64,000 bases of DNA from Undaria pinnatifida. Lineage: Eukaryota > Sar > Phaeophyceae > Laminariales > Alariaceae. The stretch is from contig JABAKD010000016.1 in the NCBI GenBank assembly GCA_012845835.1, positions 18,313,820-18,377,819 of the forward strand, written 5' to 3'. Below the pieces are notes generated by a model. It ran no database searches. It was not told the DNA's origin and saw nothing but the letters and a program-made list of their open reading frames with translations. Of the stretch, positions 30,640-43,200 are shown piece after piece (position 1 is the first letter of the stretch; the number at the start of each line of letters is the position of its first letter). Position numbers and translations under genes: made by a program.

Positions 30640-31170
30640 CTAGACCTAGCACCAGGCGTATAGCAAACCTTTACATCCATGCGACCTAAAGCCTTCCCCC
30701 CCCCCCTCCCCCCCCCACATTCTCCCCGCCCTCCCCCACAAGAATGATATATAGTTTCCACGCACAAATTGAGCTGCCCCACCTGTGCCTCCCCCCCTCC
30801 CGCCCCCGCTTTTGATCAAAATCAGGCCCCCACGTCCTTAAAAACTCCGCCCTCCCCTCATCGGTTATTCGACTTACAGGATACACTTGATAAACTGATG
30901 CATTTCCTTCCACAGCTGTCAGATTTTGTCCCCCTCAGAAACGGGTTTTATAGTTTCCGCGCACAGACTGCCTAACATTACCCTGTTGACCCTGATAGCT
31001 ACACTTCTGTAGTTGTAAGGGGAGTCGCCGACCTATATCCTTAATGAGGACACACAACCCGTAATACGCGCGATCGCAGTATCACACACAGCTTGCGAAG
31101 ATGAGTTTCGACAAAATCTTCGATCTCACAGCTGGAGTGTTTTTTCATTTTTTATAATAATGCATGGGCG
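30640..31170. repeat. Long R1 copy with C-rich 5' arm
   Basis: The R1 core (30994-31165) reads 'ctgatagctacacttctgta', 'gccgacctatatccttaatg', 'cgcgatcgcagtatcacaca', 'gagtttcgacaaaatcttcg', 'gatctcacagctggagtg'. Here it is preceded by a 350-base arm with C tracts and 'ttataaactgatgcattt' type sequence. The same arm plus core recurs at 52850-53305, and the arm alone is partly duplicated at 31680-32370. So the full unit is about 500 bp and other copies are fragments. Confidence 0.75.
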
Positions 31171-31679
31171 TCTCATCAAGGGTTAATGGTACGTGTGTTT
31201 ATATCATAGGGGGTGGTGAGTACCTGATCAATTCGTTGATGGACTGGTTGCCTAATGCGGAGTATGGCGCAGCTACTAGTTTATGGGTTTTCACGGGTTT
31301 GTGACGAAATCTGCTCGTGCTTTGCCAGAGAAAATTACGAACGACAAAAATGAGTGGTGGTGGTAGTTTTTTTTCATGGGGCTGTTTGGTTGTAGTTGGT
31401 AGTGTTGCTCTTCTTGCGGAAGGCAAAGCTGACACTTGTATACTATGTCGTTTGGTTTGCAACCCGACTAGACTTCGGCTGTGGTAGCGGATATAGCGGG
31501 TAGCGGTGGCGGCGGCTGAAGCGAAAGATGAAACGCTTGTATTTTTCTCCAATCATAATAATGACTCATCATGGAAATGGTGGTGCTGCTCTTCTTGCGG
31601 AAGAGACGGCTAAAACGTGTGTTAATGAGGATAAGAAAATGTACATATACCTCGTACGAAATATATATATATGTACCAC
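31171..31679. other. No gene seen
   Basis: Unstructured spacer. A short direct duplication, 'gctcttcttgcggaag', occurs at 31408 and 31589. Confidence 0.45.
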
Positions 31680-32370
31680 CACGCGTACAGCAAGCTCCTA
31701 CATATATGCGACCTAAACCTGTTGAACCCCACCCCCCGCCCCTTTTTTTTCCCCCGCTCTCTCTTGCTCAAACGCCCCACCTAACATCGAAATCACCTCA
31801 TTATCTTTCTAGAGCCATCCATGCCGCTGCTCCAATTCACCCCCCCCCCCAACGCCCCCTCCTTCCCCACCCCCGCACCATCGCCTAGACCTAGCACCAC
31901 GCGTATAGCAAACCCCTACATCTATGCGACCTAAAGCTGTTAAAAACCCTTTTGCCTCCCCCCCCACCCACCCCCTCGAACACACCGCCCTCTCCTCACC
32001 GGTTGTACGACTTACAGGATATACATGATAAACTGGTGCATTCCTTCCAAAACCGTCAGATTCATCCCCTTATAAAGGATTTATAGTTTTCATGCACAGA
32101 TTGAATTGCCCCGCCCATCCCCCCCCCCCCCGCGCGCTCCCTCTTGTTCAAACCCATGCCCCCACGTCCTTAAAAACTCCGCCCTCCCCTTACCGGTTAT
32201 ACAACTTACAGGATACACTTGATAAACTGATGCATTTTCTTCTACAGCTGTCATATTTCGTCCCCCTTAAAAACGGGTTTTATAGTTCCCGCGCACAGAC
32301 TGACTACCATCACCCTGTTGACTCTGATAGCTACACTGTAGTTCCAAGGGGAGTCGCCTACGTATTTTAT
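31680..32370. repeat. Tandem arms of the R1 unit
   Basis: Two diverged copies of the C-rich arm (31700-32090 and 32090-32320) are followed by the first part of the R1 core, which stops after 'ggggagtcgcc'. 'gattcggtatggaccgcttc' is then duplicated at 32419 and 32471. Confidence 0.65.
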
Positions 32371-32540
32371 AAGCCATGGAACTTTCATCGGGTTGCAAAT
32401 AGTTCGGATTCTATTGCAATTCGGTATGGACCGCTTCAACTGAGGAGCCTTATATAATGCCGTTTGAGGGGATTCGGTATGGACCGCTTCAACTGAGGAG
32501 CCTTATATAATGATAATACTGCACCTCTATCGTATAATAG

Positions 32541-32809
32541 TGTTAAATTAAAGGTGGGGGACACAGAGTGCCCCCTGCAGGTCTGCCAATTGAGCAGGTC
32601 CTCGGAGAGTACTCACTTTCGTTCCTTCGTAGAGATGTAGCTTTATTCGTTTCCACCAGAGCCCGGGATAGCTTCTGAGATCGGAGGCACGTGCCTCCGA
32701 TCTACTTCCTGACTCTCCCGAATATAAAACACCAACCTTATCATGCGAAACCCATCCGAATTATCTCAAATTCGGATACCTACAGGCCTTTCGAGGCCGT
32801 ATCTTAACA
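32541..32809 (-). repeat. 3' LTR of the miniature element
   Basis: Nearly identical to 33563-33831. Contains a 'gatcggaggcacgtgcctccgatc' type palindrome around 32681-32702. Confidence 0.9.
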
Positions 32810-33060
32810 CTAGCCCACTCTGATGAGTCGTATATGCAGAAATATGGGAGATTCGGGGAAACTCCGGTTCTACGAACTAGACCATGAGTCGAAGATGCGG
32901 CTCCTCAAAACCCACTCCCACACCTCTAACCGTCTGGCTATGGAGCCAGGAACACGCGAAGAAAAGCAGTAGAAAGAAAAGCAGACCCTGCAGCAAGGCA
33001 ATAGTCACCCATCAAAAACCTGCCGCATGCCGCCGGCGTGGCGGGGGGGCAGAAAAGGCT

Positions 33061-33561
33061 CTAGAACCTGCCGCATGCCGCCGGTGTGGCGGGGGGGGCA
33101 GGAAAGGCTCTACGGTAAACCAACCACAGAAAAGGTGCTATGGCGACCCGTGGTATCTCGCCTCGGGTCTTTCTTCGCTCGTTGACGACCATAGCCAGCA
33201 TTTGTGCCATAGTGTGATTTATCCGCTCAACGCCCCCGTTACAGTTGGGATGATATGAGCTAGTAGCAAGCTTGTGTACACCCAACAGCTGATATACAGC
33301 TTGTGAAAGCTTGGAGCAGAACTGCAGTCCGTTGTCCGAGAGTATGGTGCGCGAGCACCCCCACAAGGGGATGTATTGGTTCACCAGGATATTGGCTGTA
33401 CCTTCCGCGCTGAACTCAGTGGCAGTGACGGGGAACATGTCGGCCCGACGACTGAAGCGATCGGTGAACAGCAGGATGTAGGTGTTGCCTCGTGGTGTGA
33501 CCGGAAGGGGGCCGAAGTAGTCAACACTGACGGCGATACCTGGTCCTGCCGTCGACGCCAT
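33061..33561 (-). pseudogene. Integrase core fragment (Ty3/gypsy-like)
   Basis: 167 codons starting right at the LTR edge. It shows VSVDYFGPLPV with the first catalytic Asp, LSDNGLQF with the second, and NGGVERIN with the Glu 36 residues after the second Asp, so the D,D35E triad is complete. Upstream zinc-finger and all other pol sequence are missing, and the first codons come from the deletion junction. The style (D.FGPLP, YHP..NG..ER.N) is that of Ty3/gypsy integrase. Two 47-base tandem copies of 'acctgccgcatgccgccgg' follow it at 33017-33110. Confidence 0.85.
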
Positions 33562-33562
33562 A

Positions 33563-33831
33563 TGTTAAATTAAAGGTGGGGGACACAGAGTGCCCCCTGC
33601 AGGTCTGCCAATTGAGCAGGTCCTCGGAGAGTACTCACTTTCGTTCCTTCGTAGAGATGTAGCTTTATTCGTTTCCACCAGAGCCCGGGATAGCTTCTGA
33701 GATCGGAGGCACGTGCCTCCGATCTACTTCCTAACTCTCCCGAATATAAAACACCAACCTTATCATACGAAAACCATCCGAATTATCTCAAATTCGGATA
33801 CCTACAGGCCTTTCGAGGCCGTATCTTAACA
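33563..33831 (-). repeat. 5' LTR of the miniature element
   Basis: Direct repeat of 32541-32809, with TG..CA ends. Confidence 0.9.
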
Positions 33832-35985
33832 ATAGCACGCTTCAAGCTATTAGTGGTTCTTCGCACGGCTATCAGTGAATCCGGCGTCAGGTGTAAAACC
33901 CACGAAACACCGGAGCCCCTGTATGCAGCGCGGCGCTGCAAGCCGCATTCGCGCAGCGCAACCTGGCCAATCAAGTGCAATCTTGCCCAGTCGGCCAAGA
34001 CCCGAGCCGACTCTAAGCATATAACCCCAACAACCCCAAACCTTTTGTGGGGGCTTGGGGTCGGCAGATGCGGTCGTGGGCTCCGTGGCGTGTTTTGGCG
34101 TCGTTTGAAAAAATATCGCCGGCCGAAAGGCCAGCCTCGACAAACCAGTCAGTGAGTCCGTCGCGCTGCACGCACGCGGGTTCAGCGCCGCCCTGCAGCG
34201 CCGCCCTACATTTTTAGGGGCTTCCACGAAAAATACGTATTACTGTGCGCTTTATTTGGTTTGTGTTGTGTTTATTCTCGAAAACAAGCGTCATCGACTT
34301 GTGTTGTTGCATTTTAAATCCCGACTGCGTTGGAGGACGCAGAAACGACTTTTACACGAACCCTGGCAGCGACTGCCGCAACGTCCGAAATCGTTGATAA
34401 TCTTCAGAACCCGGCCGCGAGATCTTCTGGGACAAAACCACGTGTGGCGAGGAGAGAATGGGCCAAGAGAGCACGGCGTGAGCATTGAGCGCTCACCACC
34501 GTGTTCTGTCTGGCTGCCTTTTCTTATTCACGCGTTGTGTCCCTAACGACCTCGCAGCCGGATGCGGAGGCCTGCCAGCGGCTGAGATATCAGCGATTTT
34601 TCCACGAAAACACATACATAGTCTACATGGAAAAACACGAAAACCCACGAAAATCCTCAGAAAAACATGAAATTTGATTTCGCTGGAGGCGCCGAATTTC
34701 CAAGTAGCTTTTCTACGTCGTCGATCTCCGTCGGGATTTCATCCGCAACACCATCCAGCTGCTGATGATGCCCCTGTGGTCGAGAAACCATTCAATCAAG
34801 GAAAAAATAGATGTCACGCGATTCTCAACCCCGTTCTGGAATCGCTTTGTTGACGTGAGCTATGTGGAGCACCTACCACACACAGCAGTATTGCCTGGAT
34901 TCCCATGGTGTTGCCATGCAGTGGTGCCGTACCAGGTACTGTATGGCCTTGACACCATGGCACTGCCACATGATACTGTTGCCTACCATACATGGCACTG
35001 CCCTGGCACTGAGCACTGCCCTATGGCATTGACAGCCATGGCACCGCCTTCATGGCACCAGACGTTGACGGCGGCATGCAGCATGGAGGAGGCAAATGGG
35101 CCCTGGCGCGTTGTTGGTCCTCAAGCTGACAACTTCAGACGCGTGTGGCAGGAAAACCACTCTCTCTCTTGCTCCACCGACTGTTCCTCGATGGTGGCAG
35201 AGTAGCATCTATCTGCTCTGATGTCATCAGCGGCAATGTCATTCGAATGCGTGCCCCGCTGTGCCCTTCACTTCCTTCCTCTGGGCCGTCCTGCGTGGCG
35301 TACGTGAGGGGCCCTAAAATTTCAAAAAATCTTACGGATAGAAGCTGTCTCAACGGCCTGGGCTTGGATATGCCTCGGCAACGAGACGTAATGAGACCTA
35401 CGAGTAGAGCAGATGACTCAGGACCAGCGAGCCCTCGTTACCTCGTTGCTCCACATGTCCACATGCCCACCGATTGCCAAGAGCGCTTCAACACAGCCTT
35501 GTCGAAGGACACAAAACTTAAACTTCCCAAAGTCCACCACCCCTTCTTCTGTCCTCCTTCCTACCCGTACATACGGCCTCTGTAGGAACATTTTTGTTGC
35601 ACATGATTGTTATGAGCCCGGTGTCCCAGTTGACATGCTGACCGCCCCGTATGCAACCTTCAGCACCGTGCGATCTCTAGAGAGAGTGGTGGATTCAACT
35701 TCGGAAAGCCGCGCGTCTTCGCAGCCCCCGTGCTACCATGTACAGAGGAGAGAGAATGGCGCGCTCGAATACGCCGGGTCGGTATGACCCCCATTTTTCG
35801 TTGACTATTGCACAAGATTTATGAGCTGTTTTTCCCAGCCGAGACGCTCGCCGTGAACAGATGCGTCAGCTGGTGTTTCATCCGAATGCGTACCCTGTGT
35901 CCTCCTCTGCTCCCTCCTTTTGCCGTCGTGCGTGGGGTCAAGGGGTTGGCGAGTTGGTGCCGTCGGAGACAATACCGGTCTCTGT
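33832..35985. other. Spacer, no gene seen; short diverged duplications
   Basis: 'catggcactgcc' motifs recur at 34900-35060. A block around 35225-35310 is repeated in diverged form at 35868-35945 (ttcgaatgcgt, ccttcct, cgtgcgtgg). 35620-35720 is repeated in diverged form at 36205-36335 (cccagttgacatgctgaccgc, gccgcgcgtcttcgc). No gene is recognised. Confidence 0.45.
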
Positions 35986-35989
35986 TATT

Positions 35990-36180
35990 ACCTCGGTATT
36001 ATATAAAATGAAAAAACACTCCAGCTGTGAGATCGAATATTTTGTCGAAACTCATCTTTGCAAGCTGTGTGTGATACTCCGATCGCGCGTATTACGGGTT
36101 GTGTGTCCTCATTAAGGATATAGGTCGGCGACTCCCCTTGCAACTATTAATACAGTTAGTGTAGCTATCAGGGTCTATTC
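35990..36180. repeat. Dispersed repeat R1 copy, inverted
   Basis: 'cactccagctgtgagatcga', 'cgaaactcatctttgcaagc', 'gatcgcgcgtattacggg' and 'aggtcggcgactccccttg' are all present. Confidence 0.85.
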
Positions 36181-37187
36181 GACTACATGTTTGGACGTTT
36201 GGGTTGCACAGCAAGATTTATGGGCTGGATTTCCCAGTTGAGATGCTGACCGCCCTGACACCATCGTCACACGAAATCATCAACACCATACGAGCAAACC
36301 AGAGTGGTGACAACGGCGAAGAGCCGCGCGTCTTCGCGGTCCGGTGTCAGTGCTACGGGATTCGAGACTGGAGAGTGCGATGTTCTTGCTCTCGTCTCTC
36401 GCCGCAAATCACCTTTCATACCAGAACGCCTCAAGAAGTTGTGGAATCCTAGCACCAAAAATGAAACCGGCAAAAAAATGTGCAAGCTGATTGGCCAGCT
36501 GAATAATTTTACGTATTTTTCGCAGATTTTCGTCGAGGGGCTGATGAGAGAAGGTGTCGCGATTTTGAGTTTGAGATCCCTAGTCTAGACTACTACAATA
36601 GCATGTATGTTTAAACAGAGCCTGTGTGCTCGTGAAGTTGACGGCTGAAGTGGACGGCGTGCCTCCGCCAAAGGGCGTGCCGTCAACGAGCTTTGCGTCA
36701 TAGATCGCAGATCGCAGCGTCCCATTTGTGGACTGGCGTTGCGGTTGTTGTGGCGTTGAGCTGGTGGTAATGATACACAGCAGTACGGCAACAACAGGTT
36801 CTATTTTCTAATTTTCTGTGTTCGAGAGAAGCAGCAAGAGAAAAGAGCAACAACAAGAGCCATCATCACCAGGCGTCTACAGCAGTCTGCATGCTGCGTG
36901 ACTGTGTCTTCTGCGTGCACTACTACTTGGTCGCTCGAGCCTGCTTGCTGCCAGAGCGCCCACCTCTTCTCACTATCCCGGCGCGTTCTATAACAGCACT
37001 AGCGTGTAGCAGCCGTGCAAAATCTATCGACTTCCTGTCTAAAGCCTTGGCCTAAGGACTTCAGGCACAGAGACGGCTACGACGAAGCTCAGTCAAGCTT
37101 GTAGAGCTCGAGAAATAAAAATAAAGACAAAGCGTCTTGGCAATCACCCCGCATTTTCTGTGTTTTTTTAAATTTGCTACGTGCACC
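36181..37187. other. Upstream region of the ferlin gene
   Basis: No coding signal. An inverted repeat 'ttgacggc..gccgtcaa' lies at 36639-36690. The last 100 bases are AT-rich (aataaaaataaag), consistent with a 5' flank or leader, but no defined promoter element can be named. Confidence 0.4.
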
Positions 37188-37254
37188 ATGTCGCGGGGAC
37201 GAGACCGGCTGGAGGTGATGGTCCTGGAGGCACAGGGACTGCTTGCTGTTGAAG
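37188..37254 (+). CDS. Ferlin exon 1
   Basis: ATG in context caccATGt, reading MSRGRDRLEVMVLEAQGLLA, the first strand of C2-1. The donor GAAG|GTATGA leaves phase 1. C2 domains often begin ferlins, so no upstream exon is required. Confidence 0.8.
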
Positions 37255-40200
37255 GTATGACGCAATCTCGATATCCTATCAAGACGACGTTGTTCGTGAG
37301 AGACGTGGGGTTGATATCGCTCCAATTCGGTACACGGTAGTACGTGGTGCTGCTGTAACCTCACGCACTTCGATTCCCACCAGATGACGCTGTCAGTGAG
37401 AGACCTTACCTATATTCCCTTTCGCGCAGTGTGATGCTGCAACTCGTGCTGCTGTATGTACGCACACTTCGTTTTCGGAAACAGTTGGTAAGACCGTCAC
37501 GCTTCTCTCTTTCTTTGCTGCTGCTTTTGTTGCTGTCTCATTTTAACTCCTAAAAATCAGGAGTGCTCTTCACCCGACCCGACCCGACCCGACCCGACCC
37601 GTACCGTGAGGTTTTGTCAAGCTCCTGACCCGACCCGCGGGTGGAGTCATGACCCGCGAAAAAATCTGGTCATTTTCGATTCTCCATTGGGTTACGCCTG
37701 CTTTCACATGATGAAAACCTTTTTTTTTGGTGGTGTTGATTGGCTGCAAGCAGGAGGGGTTGCGAACCCTTACATTTCCGTGGAAGTTGGCGACGAGAAG
37801 CGCAGGACGGCGGTCGAGCCAGCCACGGTGGACCCCGTGTGGGACGAGGAGATAATGGTTTTCAGCGAAACCACGGCACGGAATGTGAGCTCCCACCACC
37901 GACTCACAAGCTTGGCCATATCGACATGTAGTGGTAATTTAATTACGGGCGAGCGGCCAAAGAAAGTTCGTTACTTGTAGGGCGTTAGTGTAACTTATAC
38001 TAAATAATAGTAGTACAGCTATTAACGTTTCTAAATAATACTATTAATATTAATAACAGAGTTCGTGGTGCTTAATATAACACTACTACCATTAGTCTAG
38101 TGCTTCTATTAATTAGTGCCAGGTAGATGTTAAAGTGTTGTGTTGCCCCGTGTGGGACGAGGAAACCATGGTCTTTAGCGAGACCACGTCGAGGAATATG
38201 AGTGTTGCGTTGTACCAGGGCAGTAGCGGTACCTAACGATGAGGCCGTATGGGACGGCCCCTATCGCTCACTGTTATGTAGATCGGGGCAGTTAGTTGAT
38301 TAATAGTATAGCTCTTGCCCCGCCCTGGCGTCTTCCGGCAAGAAGGGCCCAGTGGCTCCTGTTTTCGTAGGAACAGCGACGCCTCGATTAAACTTAGAGG
38401 GATGCTGGGATGCCATAACACTAGCCCACCCTGAAAAGCCGTATAAGAAGACGAGTTGGGAATCAGAAGGGTACTAAATCGATTCGTTGGCGGCCTGTGT
38501 TGTGCTTCCTTCACAACTCACATTGAGTAACATACCTCAATAGATGACTTGCGGCGCAAATGGAGTACCTGGTTCCGATGGTGAAACATCACGACCCAGT
38601 GGGGAGTCACGCGGACAGAATGCTCGGCATGGTCATCGTCGACACGGTCACCACTCTTTAATGCCACTAGGCAGTGTTTTCAATACCAGCAGTCGTCGTT
38701 TTTAACACTAGCCGTGGGCAGTGTTACTAATTAACACTTACCGTTAATAATGGTGTTACTGCTGTTACTAACTGCATTAGTTTTATTACTGCTACCATTA
38801 AGTTCGGCCAATGATGCAAATGCTATTGGTTATAGTTGCTATTGCTTCAGGTGGTGTTGCTGATACCTAGAGTTGCCAGGTTAAATGTCAACTTCACGTC
38901 GGCGGCTGAGGTTGTGCTTCAGTCACAGTTAACCACGCCATAACCCCCCCGTATGTACCTTGTGGCGCAGATGGAGTACCTAGTCCTGATGGTGAAGCAC
39001 CACGATCCGGTCGGGAGTCACACTGACCGAATGCTCGGTATGGTCATCGTCGACACCGCCACAGCCCTACAAGCCCCGGGGATATCGACCCAAGAATGGT
39101 TTCCCGTGCGAAAGGGCCCCGGTATGAAGGCCGGGGATGCTCCGCAGGGAAAAGTGCACGTGAAAGTGAGCTTACTGTAGCTTTTTTTTTGTTTATTTCG
39201 TCCTCCCGTGGTTGGGTGCAAACAAATCTTAAACTGTTTAGAAGTGCACCCATGTTTTGGGGAACTACCTCGTGCTTAAAATTGGTCTTCCGTCTGTTTT
39301 TCTTTTCTTTTAAGGTCTCATCACGCCTGAGCTCATCACACTTTCCACGTATACGTCGTGTGTCAGTTGTAACGCGGTCGTGCATGGTACCGAGGCTGAA
39401 CTGCACCAGTACTGTCCCAGTACTGTACGGTAGTTTTGTCATTTTTAGGGCGTCTTTTTTCAGCGACCCAGAGAGCCACTCGCGTGCGTGGGTGTCGCTT
39501 TTTTGTGCTTTTCTGTTTGGCGATATGCCCTGCATATGCGCCGCCATGGAATTGGGTGTTACGATGCGCTATTAACAATAGAAACGTGCTGCGATGGAGG
39601 TAGCATTTTTTGGAGCTACGGTGGTATTTTCTGGACGACGGGGATCCTTAACCCGCAATCGTCGGAATGATGCCATTGTTCTTGTTTCGCGATATGTTAT
39701 TTGTTTATTTTGTGTGCTTAGACCATAGGGGTTTTCCATCGGGTTGCCCTGTCAATTTGCTCAAAACACAGCTTTTTTTTTAGTACGGCATGGACCTCCT
39801 CAAGTGGTTAGGAGCCTCAGACAAACAAAAAAAACGGTGCGCACCCTCACGGAACAACAGTTAGGTCCGTGTTTGTTTTTTTCAGAGTGGTCTAAAGACG
39901 CGTGTGCTACATATACGATAGAAGCATTACCAGCACTTTTCAGCAAAAACGTTTTCTCGATGACGGGGGCGTCTTGACCCCAAATCGTCGGAATTCCATT
40001 CTTTGTTTTGAAAAAAGTGTTTTGTTTTTTTTTGTACCTAGGCCAAGGTTGTGGTCAGCAACTTGCACTTGCAGTTGTTCCAGAATGATTTTTTCGGGTG
40101 AATATGGTATGGAGCCCCCCAAGTGGCTAGGAGCCTCAGACCCAAAAAAATGGTGCACCTACCCCGCAGCATGTGTCGATAAGGCAAGGATAGGTCCACT

Positions 40201-43200
40201 CTTTTGAGTGGCTTAACCCCGATACGTAGAAAAAGGGGATTATATATATATGATCATCCTCTTTTGGAGGATTCGGTCAGCAGTTTTTTTTCCGTCTCGG
40301 CCTCAGCATGCGATTCTCGGAACTGGAATTCTCGGTCAAATAGCTTCGTTCCAGCGCCGTCTTTGGGGGAGGGCTCAAACGCACCTCGCCCCGCCGTATC
40401 CGTTCCGCACCTGGCCGGGATCGGATACGTGGGCTGAGCGAGACAAGCGAGAAGTGCGCAAATTTTTGTATTTTGGGCGGTATACGCCCGATCTATTCTT
40501 GGACCTTAGCATATGCAGAGCTTGAACGAAAAAAACACACCAGGTGTGGGAAAACATTTAGTTCCAAGTGGGTATCACTTCCAAATTGACTTCTTATTTC
40601 GTCTCCACCACACTTTTTCCATGCCCACACCTCGGAGCGTTTGGCCTATTGTGCACATCGTACGACTGACTGCTGTGTCGTTGCTTTTCGATATCGGATT
40701 CCAAGGTTAAATACCTTGTTCGAGCGTTTGTTGTCTTCGAGGGGGGGCGTTCCCTACCCAACATCATTACACCCAGTCCCCGTGCTGATTCTTCATCCTA
40801 GAGAGATACAACTTATCATTTTGTGGTCACAGACTGTGAGACAGAGTAAACCAAGTAATCGCAATTAATCAAGGTATAAATCAAGTGAAATGCTAGCAGC
40901 GTACCGGGTACGAAAACACAACAAAAACAGGCCAGACCATAAAACAAACAGAAAACAAACACAACGAAAACGGAGTCGCTCTTAAAAATCGCAGTACGAG
41001 AAACAATGTTTCGTCAAAATTTTTCATCGCCGCTCCAAAGAGTCGTTCCGTATATATTGGTCCAGGATCCACCCTCCATTTTTCAGGACCGCACAATAAA
41101 CATACCGCACTAATTCCATGTATATTTATCTCACAAACGAAACGTGGATGCACTTCTAAAGGAAGGTGTGATTATAATATCAGGTAGTAGTGTTTCGAAC
41201 GCTTTGTTGTGTGGTTGCAAAAATTGCGCTGACTGCTGACTGTTGTTGTTGTTGCTGGTCAATACATCGTGTGCGCCAGCAATTAATTGATGACAGTATA
41301 ATAAAATACAGGGATCTTCTTGAAAATGGCATCTCGTTCGCCAGGAATTAACCGATGATACAGAGTAATAGGGATCTTCTTGACATATCTCCTGTGCGCC
41401 ACAGCAATCGACGCTATAGCAGTATCGTAAAAAATAGGGATCTTTTGCACAATATCTTGTGGTACCTATCACTACGCACACGCACGTCAGACGCAAGTCA
41501 ATTGGAAAAATAAATAAATAGAAAGGACAGAGAAGAAAGAAAAGGGGTATTATATTCCGATTCAAGATCGCCCTGTGTCAAGCCGGAGCAGGCGCCCATT
41601 GCTTTTATCTGTTGTGGGCAATATATATGGCTGTTAGTATACCGGGACATGGCGAGTTGACTGCTCTTCTTGTGATCCCGAATGACTTAATCGTGACGCT
41701 CTGGGCACCAACTGCATAGATTCATCCCGAGGTCGAGCGTTTGGTACGAAGTGCGGCCGCATGGAATTTTTTTTTGCCCTACCCGAGTAGTATGCAAAAA
41801 AAAACGTGAAAATATTAGCGAACTTAGGTTTCTGACCCGATAAGCGAATGAAATAGGATTTTTTTCAGCGATTTTTTAGGTGCCGCATAAGCGACAAAGA
41901 GGTGATTAGTCGGGCACAGCAAGTATTCCATGATTATTCTACCATCATGCCAGTGAGTCAAATACACACTGTTTTGGCCTAATTTCAAACTTTTTTCCAC
42001 GGTTGGTTATTATGCTCGAGTCGTGCCAGTCTTGGTTCCACATATTATTATGTCGTTTTTTTTTCAACACCCCCATTTTTGTTTGAAAGTAATTGTGCTT
42101 ATAGCCGGGGGGGGGCTGAATCCTGCATTCAGATGGCTCCAATCCGTCCATTTATATTGCGTTTGCTGTTGTTGCTGTTGAAGTGTTTCTCATCATCATT
42201 TTGAGCGTGCTTGCTCGGCACGCCAACCTGATATAGGCTTAAAATTGTTTTTTTTTGCGACCTATCATACAAATAACTAATTGAACTGCGCTCGCATTGC
42301 AAATGTTTGCCGTATGCGAGAAGGATGCGAGGAAACCCGGCTCGGTCGAAATAATTGTGAGCTTATTGGGTCAAAGCCTACCAGCCAATCACGAGAAATA
42401 AGCCAATTCAATGGAGTCGGGGTTGACACGCCGTGCGAGGAGGTATATCGACCAGGGAGATCATCGTTATAGTTCCCGCGTTGCTGGGGCTGTAGAGATT
42501 CGGAGGATTTCTGAACCGGGGATGGGGCCCTATGTCCCCCGTGTGCAACGGAACTGCCCCCCATCGGTTGGTGAGCCTCTATCATCCTTCTACTGGGTTG
42601 GAGGCCGCTGTGGAGCTCGAACCAATCAGCGATTCTAGCCAATGGAACTGGGGTTTCCACACCGTGGGGGGCGGCGTCGACCCGAGAGAACTCGGTTTTC
42701 TTCCCTCGTTTATCTATTTTTAGATGTATGGAATGACCCCTGGACCGGGGATGGGACACTATCGTCTCCGGGTGGAGCCGGCTCTATAATATACGAACCT
42801 CAACCAATTAGAGATCGGCCGGTCGGTGGCATTGGGGATTTCCACACTATGCGGGGAGGTATCAATCCTGGTGATATATCCATGTTCGTTCCCGGATTGT
42901 CGGAGTTGTATATATCTGAATGGATTATGATTCTGGGAATGGACCCTATCGTCCCCAGATTACGGTTACTTTATATACGATCTCCAATCAATGAGCAACC
43001 AGCAATCAGACAAAAAGGCCATACCAGGAATTTTATGTCAACATTTTCGTCTAAAACCGAGCCTGAAATTCTTGAGTGCCAAATTCTTTGTTCAGTGCTA
43101 TCGCGTACTACTAATATTCCATCGACCAGACGAGAGTGGTCTACAGCAACAAATAGCAGCACTATTATAATAGCATTCGAGGAATTGAATGACGAAGGCA

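Larger units (their letters stand above)
32541..33831 (-). mobile_element. Miniature LTR retrotransposon with an integrase remnant
   Basis: Two 269-base direct repeats, 32541-32809 and 33563-33831, each begin TGTTAAATTAAAGG and end TATCTTAACA. They differ at only about three sites. 'atag' flanks both outer ends as a 4-bp target duplication. The 753-base interior codes on the minus strand for an integrase catalytic domain only. A purine-rich 'agagtgggctag' abuts the left LTR in the position of a polypurine tract for a minus-strand element. Gag, protease, reverse transcriptase and RNase H are deleted. Confidence 0.88.
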
